NCBI RefSeq assembly: GCF_000337615.1
Contig: NZ_AOII01000113.1
Location: 22,568 to 79,699 of the forward strand
Direction of reading: 5' to 3'
Length of the DNA: 57,132 nt
Source of the DNA: Natrinema pallidum DSM 3751
GTDB lineage: Archaea; Halobacteriota; Halobacteria; Halobacteriales; Natrialbaceae
Part shown: positions 28,161-36,066 of the stretch, in pieces
Numbering within the stretch: the stretch's first letter is position 1
Layout: each line of letters begins with the position of its first letter
Program-made: the position numbers and the translations under genes
The notes under the pieces: generated by a model
Database searches by the model: none
Told to the model about the DNA's origin: nothing
What the model saw: only the letters and a program-made list of their open reading frames with translations

Positions 28161-29267
28161 ATGACAGGAACAGTCGAATATACGCGAAACGGACTCCTGT
28201 CCGTGACGACCGAACAGGCGGGTCGGACGGAGGAGCCGTCGCTACTGGCCGCTGACCCGCTTGCCACCCGAACGTTCGAACTCTCGAGCGCCGAGATCCT
28301 TCGTGGTCTCGACGAGATAGACGGGCGGTACTCGAGAGAGGACCTCGAGGAAACGCTGCTGGAGACGCTCGATCTCTCGGCGGACGCCGCCGCCGACCTC
28401 GTCGCGGACCTGATCGACGCCGGCTTTCTCCGTCCGGCAGACCGGCACGGAAGTCGAACCGCCTCCTGGGAGGCCACCGGCTGGCGGGCCGCGCTGGCGT
28501 ATCACGAGTACGTCCGCGACTATCCGTTCATCGACGAGGCAGTCGAAAACTCCGAGTACGAGGGCGTCGAGGGAATGGAAACCGAACTCATGCGGGAGTA
28601 CCGGGCGCGAGAGGACCCGCCGGCGATCTACAAGGATTACGACGTCGACGAGCGGATCGAGTTACCGCCGATCGAGGATGCCGAACGGGTGTCCGTCGCC
28701 GACGCCCTGTCGACATCGCTGTTCGGACGCGCCGATTCGACCCGGGGCGCGCTCGACGCGCGGACCCTCTCTGCGATCCTGTACTTCGCGTTCGGAGAGA
28801 CGGGCAAACTGCAGACGGAACACCAGGGACCGAAGCTCAGAAAGCCGGTCCCGTCGGGCGGCGCGCGTCACCCGACAGAGGGGTACGTGGCCGTGTTCGA
28901 AGCGACGGATCTCCCCGCCGGCATCTACCACTATTCGGTTCGGGAGCACGCGCTGGAACGGCTCCCGACCGACACCGACCTCACAAAGCCCCTGCTGTGG
29001 GGTATCGACTCCGACCCGGCGGCTCTCATCGGCTGTACGTCGGTCGTCGAACGAAGCATGTGGCGGTACCGCGAGCCGCGAACGTATCGCGTCCTGTTAC
29101 ACGACCTCGGGCACGTCCTCGAGACGCTCAGGATCACCGCTCGAGCGTACGGGTTGTCGACGATGGCCGGGTTCAAATTCGACGACGAGTACCTCGAGGA
29201 CTGCTTCGGCGTCGACCACGCCGAAGAACCGCTGCTCGCCTACGCTGCGCTGTCCGCCGATCCCTGA
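28161..29267 (+). CDS. SagB/ThcOx-type flavin dehydrogenase (first copy)
   Basis: The 368-residue protein has an N-terminal winged-helix-like domain (about 35-95; FELSSAEILRGLDEID to LVADLIDAGFL) and a C-terminal nitroreductase-fold domain (about 170-368). The SagB motif PSGGARHPTEGYVAVFEA (about 231) and LPAGIYHYSVREHALERL are well kept, as is HVLETLRITARAYGLSTM near the end. The usual N-terminal RRS-R flavin-phosphate motif is degenerate (SLFGRADSTRGALD). SagB enzymes use FMN to oxidise modified peptides, typically azolines to azoles, but no YcaO cyclodehydratase is present here. The MFS gene follows after 5 bp. Confidence 0.8.
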   Translation: MTGTVEYTRNGLLSVTTEQAGRTEEPSLLAADPLATRTFELSSAEILRGLDEIDGRYSREDLEETLLETLDLSADAAADLVADLIDAGFLRPADRHGSRTASWEATGWRAALAYHEYVRDYPFIDEAVENSEYEGVEGMETELMREYRAREDPPAIYKDYDVDERIELPPIEDAERVSVADALSTSLFGRADSTRGALDARTLSAILYFAFGETGKLQTEHQGPKLRKPVPSGGARHPTEGYVAVFEATDLPAGIYHYSVREHALERLPTDTDLTKPLLWGIDSDPAALIGCTSVVERSMWRYREPRTYRVLLHDLGHVLETLRITARAYGLSTMAGFKFDDEYLEDCFGVDHAEEPLLAYAALSADP

Positions 29268-29272
29268 CACCC

Positions 29273-30520
29273 GTGCTGGCCGAGTCGCTGCTCGCGAATA
29301 CCGTCGAACGCGCTCGAAGCGACGTCCGCCGATACTATTTCTATCGGGCGACGATGAGTCAAGGGTTCATCGCCCCGGTCATCATCGAATACGTTCGGTA
29401 CCGCGGGCTGTCCTATTCGGCGATCGGACTCCTGACCGCGCTCTTTACGCTCACGACGTTGCTCGGCGAAGTGCCCGCGGGCTATCTCGGCGACAGGCTG
29501 GGCCGACGGAGCATGCTCGTCGCCGGAAGTGCGCTCACGATCGTCGCCATGCTTACGTTCGGGGTCTCGGGAACGTTCGCCGGCTTTCTCGTCGCGTACG
29601 TCGTGTGGGCGGTCGGCATCGTCTTTCGCTCCGGAGTCGCCTCCGCCTGGTTGTACGACACGTTGACTCGAGCCGGGGAGGGCGATTCGTTTACCGCCGT
29701 TCAGGGGCGGGCGAAGGCGCTCGAGTTAGCGGTGAGCGCCGGTACGGCCCTGCTCGGCGCGTGGATGGCGACGAGAAACTGGTTCTATCCGTTCGTCGGA
29801 AACGCCGGGCTCTATCTCTGCAGTATCGTCGCCGTCTTCGGCTTGTCGACATCGGTCGGCGACCGGGCCGACGCCGAGTCGTTCACGCCGTTGGACGCAC
29901 TCCCGGTCGTCCGCGAGTTCCTGTCGACTCCGGGTCTCAGGTCCTTCGTCGTCTACAGCGGTCTGTTTACCGCGTACCTCGGTCTCGTCGCGACGTTTAC
30001 GCAACCGATCGCGACGGGCATCGGTATCGACATCAGCAAACTCGGCTGGCTCTACGCAGGGTTTTCGCTCGTCTCAGCCGCCATCACGTTCTTTTCGGGA
30101 ACTCTCGAACGGATCGTCGGGATCAGGTGGTGGTTTTTGAGCGCGCCGCTTTGCGTCGGCGTCCTGTTCGTCGTCGCCCCGTTGTCTCCGCTCGTGGCGC
30201 TGTCCGCCCTGTTCGCCTGTCGGGTCGCTCGAAACGTCAGTAAACCGCTTCAGGAGCAGTATTTGAACGCCCACGCCGATTCGATCGGCCGCGCGACGAT
30301 CCTCTCGACGGTCGTGATGATCTCGATGGCGTTTATGATCGGATTCAGGGTTCTCGGCGGGCTGATAGCGGATGTCACGTCTCCGATCACCATGATCGCG
30401 GTTACGAACGTCGCGATGCTCGTCGGACTGTGGCTCCTCGTCGCCGTCGAATCGCCCGTCCCGAAGGACGTCGTTCCGTCCGCCGGCTCCGGGGACGGAG
30501 CGGGCACCGAAGCCGGGTAA
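29273..30520 (+). CDS. MFS transporter
   Basis: The 415-residue, about 12-helix protein has MFS motif A (GYLGDRLGRRSML, about residue 64) and a second-half counterpart. The start chosen is GTG 29273, 5 bp after the SagB-like gene, giving LAESLLANTVERARSDVRRYYFYRAT. A later ATG is possible but would cut into the first helix. Coupling to the SagB-like enzyme suggests export of its product. The frame is open upstream of 29273 only because it shadows the preceding gene. Confidence 0.85.
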   Translation: MLAESLLANTVERARSDVRRYYFYRATMSQGFIAPVIIEYVRYRGLSYSAIGLLTALFTLTTLLGEVPAGYLGDRLGRRSMLVAGSALTIVAMLTFGVSGTFAGFLVAYVVWAVGIVFRSGVASAWLYDTLTRAGEGDSFTAVQGRAKALELAVSAGTALLGAWMATRNWFYPFVGNAGLYLCSIVAVFGLSTSVGDRADAESFTPLDALPVVREFLSTPGLRSFVVYSGLFTAYLGLVATFTQPIATGIGIDISKLGWLYAGFSLVSAAITFFSGTLERIVGIRWWFLSAPLCVGVLFVVAPLSPLVALSALFACRVARNVSKPLQEQYLNAHADSIGRATILSTVVMISMAFMIGFRVLGGLIADVTSPITMIAVTNVAMLVGLWLLVAVESPVPKDVVPSAGSGDGAGTEAG

Positions 30521-30555
30521 CCGAGTACTCGAGTTCGCGGGCCGTAACACGCGGC

Positions 30556-31254
30556 TCAGTACGACCGGATGTCGACTTCGGTCGTCCGCGAGCGCGGCGG
30601 TTGACGGGCGAGGTGCCGGTAGGTCGTCGCGATTTCCTCCGGATCGAGAAGGGACGAGTGATCGATATCCGGCATCGCCCGTCGGGTACGCGGCGTATCC
30701 ATTCCGCCGTGGAGAACGACGTGAGCGACGTGAACCCCGTCCGGACCCAGTTCTTTCGCCAGTCCCTGGGCGAGTCCACGGACGGCGAACTTCGCGCTGC
30801 TGAACCCGACCGCGTCCGCTCGAGCACGCGTTCCGGCGTCGGCACCGGTGAAGATAATCGTGCCGTCGTTCCGATCGCGCATGTTCGGGACGACCGCCCG
30901 CGCACAGAGGAACGCGCCGAAGGCACACCCCCGCCACATCTCCTCGAACTGTGGGGCGGTGACATCCGAAACGCCCCCGGCATAAACGGTGGCTGCGTGA
31001 TTGACGAGGGCGTCGACGGCTCCGAGTTCCGTCCGAATCTCGTCGAACGCCCGTTCCACGTCCCCGGGGTCGGTCACGTCGGCCTGGACGGGAATCGCCG
31101 CGGTCTCATCGTCTTCGATCTCCCGGGCGAGCGAGTCGATCGTATCGGTGGTCCGGGCGAGTAAGCCGACCGACCACCCGTGATCGGCGAACTCGCGAAC
31201 GATGGCGGCGCTCAGTCCCTGTCCGACGCCGGCGACGACCACGACTCGCCTCAT
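30556..31254 (-). CDS. SDR-family protein lacking the catalytic tyrosine (SDR_c10-like)
   Basis: The 232-residue Rossmann protein starts VVVVAGVGQGLSAAIVREF, an incomplete form of the TGxxxGxG dinucleotide motif. At the active site it reads GFSSAKFAVRGLAQ, so the YxxxK tyrosine is phenylalanine while the lysine stays. This combination is characteristic of the SDR_c10 subgroup of classical SDRs. Whether it is an oxidoreductase or a binding/regulatory protein is uncertain. It lies between the MFS gene (convergent) and the second SagB-like gene, which precedes it on the same strand by 30 bp, so it probably belongs to that transcript. Confidence 0.82.
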   Translation of the reverse strand: MRRVVVVAGVGQGLSAAIVREFADHGWSVGLLARTTDTIDSLAREIEDDETAAIPVQADVTDPGDVERAFDEIRTELGAVDALVNHAATVYAGGVSDVTAPQFEEMWRGCAFGAFLCARAVVPNMRDRNDGTIIFTGADAGTRARADAVGFSSAKFAVRGLAQGLAKELGPDGVHVAHVVLHGGMDTPRTRRAMPDIDHSSLLDPEEIATTYRHLARQPPRSRTTEVDIRSY

Positions 31255-31284
31255 CGCGGATCACTCCGAACGCGTCCCCGCATG

Positions 31285-32361
31285 TCACTCACCGATCGCG
31301 ACCAGGTACGTGATCGCCTCGTCGTCCCCGTCGACTCCAACGAGCGCGTCGATCCGCTCGTCCTTGAGCGCCGGCGTCACGAAGTTCCGCAATCGCAGTG
31401 CCGTCGCGACGAGGACGAGTCGGTGCGCGTGTTCCGAGACGTGAAGGTAACTGTTCCGAAGCCCGCGGGATTTCGGACACCACCGCTGATCGTGGTCGAA
31501 TACCGAACCGAAAACGAACGAGACGGCCGCATCCGTGTGGTGATTCTGCCGGTGTGCAGCATCGGTAACCGCGTCGTCGGCCGTTTCAACGGTATCGAAC
31601 TTGCGGATTCGGAACAAGGCGTGCTCTCGAATGTCGTACTCGTAGACGCCAGGCGGAACGTCCCGACACCGTTGGACGACGGGATACACGCGCAGTCCCG
31701 CTCGCCGGACCGCACCAGGCTCGGTTTCGGCGAGCGGCGTTTCTTCGAGGTGATCGAAGGCGGCTCTCACCGGCTCGAAAGAGTGGTGTAAGACCGTCGA
31801 GAGCGTCGTCAGGTCCATCTCGGTACCGCTGAAGTTTCGATGGGTGCGTCGCCGCAACGCGACCGCTCGAAACGACTCGTCTGGGAGGTCGTCGGGGTCG
31901 GGAACGTCGATACGCGGCCCGTCTCGAGCCCTCGCGGACGGCGGCTCGAGGGACTCGCCGCACCGGGTCGTTCCCTCTCGGTCGTCAGGGGGCGTCGGCC
32001 GTTCGACGTTCGCCGTCCGGGTACGGAGATGGTAGAAAAGCGCCCGTTGCCAGCCCTTTTCCATCCACGTCCGATACGCGACGAAGTTCTCGTGATCGTC
32101 CGGCAGCAGGAATCCGGTCTCGATCAGCGTGTCGAGGAGGTCGTCGGCCGCCGTCGTATCACACCCGAGGGAGTCGCGAGCGAACGTTCGAAGGTCGTCC
32201 CTCGAACGGGCCGTCAACGCGTACTCGAGGAGTTCGACGACGTCGATGTCGTCGAGTTCGTACGTGTTCGTCGTTCCGTCGACGAACACGGTCCCGCGTA
32301 TTCCACCGTCCGCGGGTCCGTTCCAGTCGAACTGCACGAGGTTGTTCGTTCTAACCTTCAT
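31285..32361 (-). CDS. Divergent SagB/nitroreductase-like protein (second copy)
   Basis: The 358-residue protein has the same two-part layout as the SagB-like protein at 28161. Its N-terminal domain is winged-helix-like (TYELDDIDVVELLEYAL to LLDTLIETGFLLPDD), and the C-terminal domain is nitroreductase-like. It keeps ALRRRTHRNFSGTEMDLTTL, the RR-S/T-xR-F flavin-phosphate motif, and VPPGVYEYDIREHALFRI. It has lost the PSGG-type loop (RRAGLRVYPVVQ is found there). The first copy shows the opposite pattern, so the two may form a heterodimer with shared FMN sites. It is the gene next after the 28-residue peptide on the same strand. Confidence 0.72.
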   Translation of the reverse strand: MKVRTNNLVQFDWNGPADGGIRGTVFVDGTTNTYELDDIDVVELLEYALTARSRDDLRTFARDSLGCDTTAADDLLDTLIETGFLLPDDHENFVAYRTWMEKGWQRALFYHLRTRTANVERPTPPDDREGTTRCGESLEPPSARARDGPRIDVPDPDDLPDESFRAVALRRRTHRNFSGTEMDLTTLSTVLHHSFEPVRAAFDHLEETPLAETEPGAVRRAGLRVYPVVQRCRDVPPGVYEYDIREHALFRIRKFDTVETADDAVTDAAHRQNHHTDAAVSFVFGSVFDHDQRWCPKSRGLRNSYLHVSEHAHRLVLVATALRLRNFVTPALKDERIDALVGVDGDDEAITYLVAIGE

Positions 32362-32420
32362 ACGTATCGTCGAATCGTTCAGTTTCTCTCGTCCGGTCCC
32401 GAAAATCGGACACCCACGGG

Positions 32421-32477
32421 CGCTACCGGGCCGACGTCATTCCGCCGGCCGCCGGCGTCCGATGACGCCCGGTAGCG
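32421..32477 (-). terminator. Stem-loop between the small peptide and the SagB-like gene
   Basis: An 11-bp perfect stem (CGCTACCGGGC at 32421-32431 with GCCCGGTAGCG at 32467-32477) encloses a second GC-rich hairpin (CGCCGG-CCG-CCGGCG near 32442-32456). It starts 25 bp after the peptide stop. No T-run follows, so partial termination or 3'-end protection of the peptide message is more likely than full termination. Such elements often let a precursor peptide be made in excess of its enzymes. Confidence 0.5.
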
Positions 32478-32501
32478 TCCCCGTGGATCGTCCGAAGGTC
32501 G

Positions 32502-32588
32502 TCAGTCGTCGGATTCGACGACCTTGTGATGCTGATGGAGCGCCGGTGCTTCCTCGTCGTCGACCTCTTCGATGTCGTATTCTGTCAT
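32502..32588 (-). CDS. 28-residue acidic peptide, candidate RiPP precursor
   Basis: The frame ATG 32588 to TGA encodes a 28-residue peptide. Its N-terminal half is very acidic (starting MTEYDIEEVDDEE), like a leader. The C-terminal half is APALHQHHKVVESDD, with three histidines close together and no cysteine. A TATA-like box sits about 40 bp upstream. The gene is first in the minus-strand unit, ahead of the second SagB-like and SDR genes, and is separated from them by a stem-loop. Position, size and composition fit a ribosomally made precursor modified by the neighbours. Translation is not proven, and no similar peptide is known to me. Confidence 0.6.
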   Translation of the reverse strand: MTEYDIEEVDDEEAPALHQHHKVVESDD

Positions 32589-32633
32589 GGGTGTTACACC
32601 CACTCGATGTACCGACGATTTCGGTATAAAAAA
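32589..32633 (-). promoter_or_regulatory. Promoter of the small peptide with a 13-nt palindrome at the start codon
   Basis: Minus-strand TTTTTTATA (32625-32633) is a good archaeal TATA box and predicts a transcription start near 32603. The palindrome GGGTGTAACACCC (32589-32601) directly abuts the ATG. It would be an operator overlapping the start site, or form a 6-bp hairpin at the very 5' end of the message. Confidence 0.6.
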
Positions 32634-32776
32634 TTCTGGTGCGGTTATGAAAAATCGGCGTTCAGGGTATCAAGCGCACTCCTGATAGGAAACTAGCGAA
32701 TGAACGCCCGATCCGCACTATCGGTCGACGAAGCGACTGATCCGTTCGCCCCCTCGAAGGCGTCTTCCCGGAACGG

Positions 32777-33330
32777 TCACTGCTCCTCGGTTAGCGACGT
32801 GCGTCGGTCCGATCGAGTGTTCAGCGCCCTGTCGGGTTGGTCGTCGCCGCTCGCGAATCGGCCCACGACGCCGTCGTCGAGTACTTCTCTCTCGTAGTCC
32901 GGGAGGGTGAACCGTACGCCAGTTCGAACGTTCTGTAGTCGATGTCGTGATCGCGCAGGCACGCGATGGTGGACGTTCGCGTCAGCGCGTAGTGGCACGT
33001 GGGAAGCCGGACCGAGACGCCACACTGCCGCCAGCACAGACCGGCCATCACCATCGTCGAAGTGGCCCACCTGAGCGTTTCGAGTCGGGCATCCGGCTCC
33101 AGGCGAGGCGTGGCGAACGTCACCTCCTCGAGAGACCCCGTACAGTGGGGACAGCCGTCCCAGGAGACGGAGTCGAGGTACCGCAGCGCCCGCCGTTGGC
33201 CGGCGCGAACAGTTCGTCGAGGTCACGGCCTCGGTGAGCAGTGAACGAGAGCCGCATGTCGAACAGGACGCCGTGATTCGGACACAGCCGATCTCACTCG
33301 GAAAGAACGGTCGGAGGGCTGTAGCCATCG
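32777..33330 (-). pseudogene. Frame-broken remnant of a zinc-ribbon/HTH-type haloarchaeal regulator
   Basis: Coding signals appear on the minus strand in more than one frame: CPNHGVLFDMRLSFTAHRG, then CPHCTGSLEEVTFATPRLEP and LPTCHYALTRTSTIACLRDH, then VRFTLPDYEREVLDDGVV. CP-x-C ribbons followed by a HYALTR-x-IA-LRDH-like segment recall the C-terminal half of haloarchaeal ArsR-like regulators. The N-terminal HTH is missing and several frameshifts separate the pieces. It may be the lost regulator of the adjacent peptide system. The family assignment is tentative. Confidence 0.4.
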
Positions 33331-33361
33331 ACGAAACGGCCGACCGTCCGTCGGCGGACGC

Positions 33362-34771
33362 TCAGGCCCGGGTCGGCGACGGCGACGACAGCGCGCTCGT
33401 GAGGTAACTGACGAGGACGATGAGCACGCACCCGATCGGTGCCGCGACGATCACCGCGTCCAATCCGTACGGGCTGCCCAGAACCGTGTCCCAGGAAACC
33501 GCGAGCACGGCACCGGTGACCATCCCGGTGAGCCCGCCGATTTTCGTCAGCCGATCCCGGAACAGGAAGATCGAAAGCAGCGGCGGCGTGATCGCGGCCC
33601 CGTACGCCGTGTACGAGTACATCTGGACCTCGAGAATGGTCGGGAAGTACTGGCCGAGGACGAACGCGAAGAGCCCGAGGACGATCACGAGGACCCGCGT
33701 CAGCCAGAAGATCCGGCCGTCCGGCGCGTCGGGATTAACGAACCCCTTGTAGAGGTCCTGGGAGAGGTTCGTACAGGCCGACAGCAGGTAGGAGCTCCCG
33801 GTCGTGATAATAAACGCCGTCGCGGCGGCGAGAAGGATACCGCCGACCCACGTCGGGAGCGCGGTCGTCGTCGCGATCAGGGCCATTCCCGGGTCGAGTT
33901 CGGGAAACATCGCCCGCGAAGCGAACGCGATCAGGGGGACCAGCGTCATCGTCGCGATCGCGCCGACGAACCAGGCGATCAGTCCCGCGTTCGTTCCGTC
34001 GTCGGTTTCGCCGGCGATGATCCGCTGGTACATGTTCTGGTCGGCGAGGATCAACAGGAGCGGCGGTGCCCAGAGTGCGAAAAACTCGACGAACGACAGG
34101 TCCCCGAACGTATCGAGGTGGGTTGCGGGAACGTTCGCTGTAATGCCCGACCAGCCGCCGGCCTCGAAGAACACGAACGGCACCGCGATGACGAGACCCA
34201 CGAGCATCAGGAACGCGCTGATCGCGTCAGTATACGCGACCGACATGAGACCGCCCATCGCCGCGAGTGCGATGATGAGGACCGTTCCGAGGAGCGTTCC
34301 TTGCATGACCGAGAGCCCGGTCGTCACGTTCAACACGAACCCGATACCGATGAATTGGTAGGAGACGATCCCGACGTACGCGAACGCGATCACGAGCAGG
34401 CTGATGATCCGCCCTTCGTCGCCCAGCTCTTCCCCGATCATTTCGGGGACCGTGAGCTTGTCGAACCGCCGAATACGCGGTGCGAGCATCTTCAAAACGC
34501 CGATACCGATGAGGGAAGCCGTCCCCATAAGGATCGCGGGAATCAGGCCGTTATCGTACGCGATCGAGTTCGCGCCGCCGGTCACCGTCCCGGACCCCAT
34601 CCACGTCGCCAGCAGCGTCCCGGCGATGACGACCGCGCCGAGGCTTCGACCGGCAACCATGAAGTCCTCCGCCGTCTCCGTTTCGCCGTACGCCCAGACA
34701 CCGACGCCGAGCATTACGGCCAGATATCCGGCCACGATGTAAAGCAACGTCATGTCGCTCTGAACTGGCAT
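33362..34771 (-). CDS. Sodium:solute symporter (SSS family)
   Basis: The 469-residue, about 13-helix protein has SSS features: AEDFMVAGRSLG after helix 1, WMGSGTVTGGANSIAYDNGL, and TGSSYLLSACTNLSQDLYKGF in the helix-8 region that helps bind Na+. The family imports sugars, organic acids, amino acids or urea using the sodium gradient. The substrate is not predictable. A TATA-like ATATTTAAC about 30 bp upstream suggests its own promoter and a near-leaderless transcript. It separates the peptide system from the sulfur genes. Confidence 0.88.
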   Translation of the reverse strand: MPVQSDMTLLYIVAGYLAVMLGVGVWAYGETETAEDFMVAGRSLGAVVIAGTLLATWMGSGTVTGGANSIAYDNGLIPAILMGTASLIGIGVLKMLAPRIRRFDKLTVPEMIGEELGDEGRIISLLVIAFAYVGIVSYQFIGIGFVLNVTTGLSVMQGTLLGTVLIIALAAMGGLMSVAYTDAISAFLMLVGLVIAVPFVFFEAGGWSGITANVPATHLDTFGDLSFVEFFALWAPPLLLILADQNMYQRIIAGETDDGTNAGLIAWFVGAIATMTLVPLIAFASRAMFPELDPGMALIATTTALPTWVGGILLAAATAFIITTGSSYLLSACTNLSQDLYKGFVNPDAPDGRIFWLTRVLVIVLGLFAFVLGQYFPTILEVQMYSYTAYGAAITPPLLSIFLFRDRLTKIGGLTGMVTGAVLAVSWDTVLGSPYGLDAVIVAAPIGCVLIVLVSYLTSALSSPSPTRA

Positions 34772-34996
34772 AAGACAGTGGTTGGAAATTCATGCGTTAA
34801 ATATCTACCCGATCAATTATTTCAGAATGCAAAGTGGGAAGGATAGAACGTGATTGGGATGTCCTGTCCATAATCGCGATCGGTTTTAATTCAGAACCAA
34901 GAATCGTGACATACAATAACACCACTCACGATACCGAAGTCGGAACACCGCGATCGAAAACGAACGCGTCTGGCGCGTACCGAGTCGGACGGGTTC

Positions 34997-35578
34997 CTAG
35001 ACGAAGAGTTGAATGTCGGAGTCGGCCATGTGTTGTAGCGCAGTGGCCGCGCCGACGCCGGTAGTGACGCCGTCGTAGAAGTCGTCCTCGTCGTAGTCCA
35101 TCAACTCGATCGTCATCTGGCAGGCCTGCAAATCGACGCCGCTCTCGAGCGAGAGATCGATCAGTTCCTCGATGGTGGCGGTCCCGTTGTCGTCGATCCG
35201 CTTTTGCATCAGTCTCGTGGCCACCGTATCCATCCCGGGAAGTGCGGCAATGGCGTTTGGAATCGGCATGTTCGGGTTGCCGACGGCGCTCAGTTTGAGG
35301 TCCGCCGACTTCTCCTCGTGGAGGATGTCGAGGCCCCAAAACGTGTGGAAGACGACGACGTCCCAGCCGAAGGCGGCGGCCGTGCTCGCCAGGATCAACG
35401 GCGGGTACGCCATATCGAAACTTCCCTGGGTGGCGACGATGGTCATCTTCGTCCCGTCGTCGCCATCGGCGGCCGTCTCCTCGAGTGCCGCGACGCGCTC
35501 GCGCAGCGCCTGCAACTCGGCGGGGTCGAATTCGAGATCGGCGTCGTCGGTCGACGGCGGCGAGTGCTCCGTACTCAT
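34997..35578 (-). CDS. DsrE/DsrF/DrsH-like sulfur carrier protein
   Basis: The 193-residue protein has an acidic N-terminal helix (about 20-40) and a DsrE-like fold. MTIVATQGSFDMAYPPLILASTAAAFG opens the core, and LESGVDLQACQMTIELMDY holds the single conserved cysteine that could carry persulfide sulfur. DsrE-like and TusA proteins commonly pass sulfane sulfur to each other. Its ATG overlaps the tusA stop (ATGA), confirming the start at 35578 and co-translation. Confidence 0.87.
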   Translation of the reverse strand: MSTEHSPPSTDDADLEFDPAELQALRERVAALEETAADGDDGTKMTIVATQGSFDMAYPPLILASTAAAFGWDVVVFHTFWGLDILHEEKSADLKLSAVGNPNMPIPNAIAALPGMDTVATRLMQKRIDDNGTATIEELIDLSLESGVDLQACQMTIELMDYDEDDFYDGVTTGVGAATALQHMADSDIQLFV

Positions 35579-35823
35579 TCCCCTGTCTTCTCCACGTAGT
35601 GGATGTACCGGTCGTCGTCCGCGACCTGCTCGAGGAGTGCGACGCCGTCGGTGCCGCCGGCCCATCCCTGAATGTCGCTCATGCTGCCCGAGTCCGTCGC
35701 GACGACTTCGAGCACATCGCCGGCCTCGAGGTCGTCGATTGCTTGCTTGGTCTTCACGACGGGCATCGGACAGGACTGTCCTGTCACGTCCAGCGTTTCC
35801 GTGGTCTGGTATTCCGAACTCAT
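35575..35823 (-). CDS. TusA-family sulfurtransferase
   Basis: The 82-residue protein has the TusA core: TLDVTGQSCPMPVVKTKQAI with Cys18 in the CPxP motif, and two beta-alpha repeats. TusA proteins accept and donate sulfane sulfur in thiosulfate/polysulfide metabolism or tRNA thiolation. It is the first gene of the tusA-dsrE operon, behind two copies of the TATTG-CAATA palindrome. The divergent rhodanese-MBL gene shares this regulatory region. Confidence 0.92.
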   Translation of the reverse strand: MSSEYQTTETLDVTGQSCPMPVVKTKQAIDDLEAGDVLEVVATDSGSMSDIQGWAGGTDGVALLEQVADDDRYIHYVEKTGE

Positions 35824-35851
35824 GGGTTGCTTCTATGCTCCGTATTGGAGC

Positions 35852-35903
35852 TATTGCACAATATAGCCTGCACCCATAAAAGGTCACCGGTTATTGTACA
35901 ATA
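35852..35903. promoter_or_regulatory. Two operator copies in the tusA promoter
   Basis: TATTGTACAATA at 35892-35903 is a perfect 12-bp palindrome. TATTGCACAATA at 35852-35863 differs from it only at one central base. Their centres are exactly 40 bp apart. A minus-strand TATA candidate (TTTTATG, near 35876-35882) lies between them. One site would thus be just upstream of TATA/BRE and the other near the transcription start. Confidence 0.65.
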
Positions 35904-36051
35904 TACAAACATCCGAATCCGGCTCTCTCCCAGTATTTGCCTCAGATTGGTCTATGGGCCTGTATATGCCTTCTACACTTGGGTTTGAGGTAATGATATT
36001 GCAGAGTATAGAAAATACTACGCGAACTCTTAAGTGCGAGTAGCCGATAAC

Positions 36052-36066
36052 GGGAACTGTACAACA
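36052..36066. promoter_or_regulatory. Partial operator before the rhodanese-MBL gene
   Basis: GGAACTGTACAACAT contains the CTGTACAA core of the TATTGTACAATA palindrome directly before and over the ATG at 36066. A weaker TATTGCAGAGTA lies at 35998-36009. Both face the divergent tusA promoter. Confidence 0.4.

Noticed and set aside
29273-30520. A start for the MFS protein inside the SagB-like gene (28997)
   Set aside because: The upstream part is a basic shadow of the SagB-like coding sequence; GTG 29273 lies between the genes and keeps the first helix intact.
32700-32897. A plus-strand 65-codon frame as a second precursor peptide gene
   Set aside because: It runs antisense through the decayed regulator remnant, is Ser-rich without a leader/core pattern, and has no promoter-like sequence.
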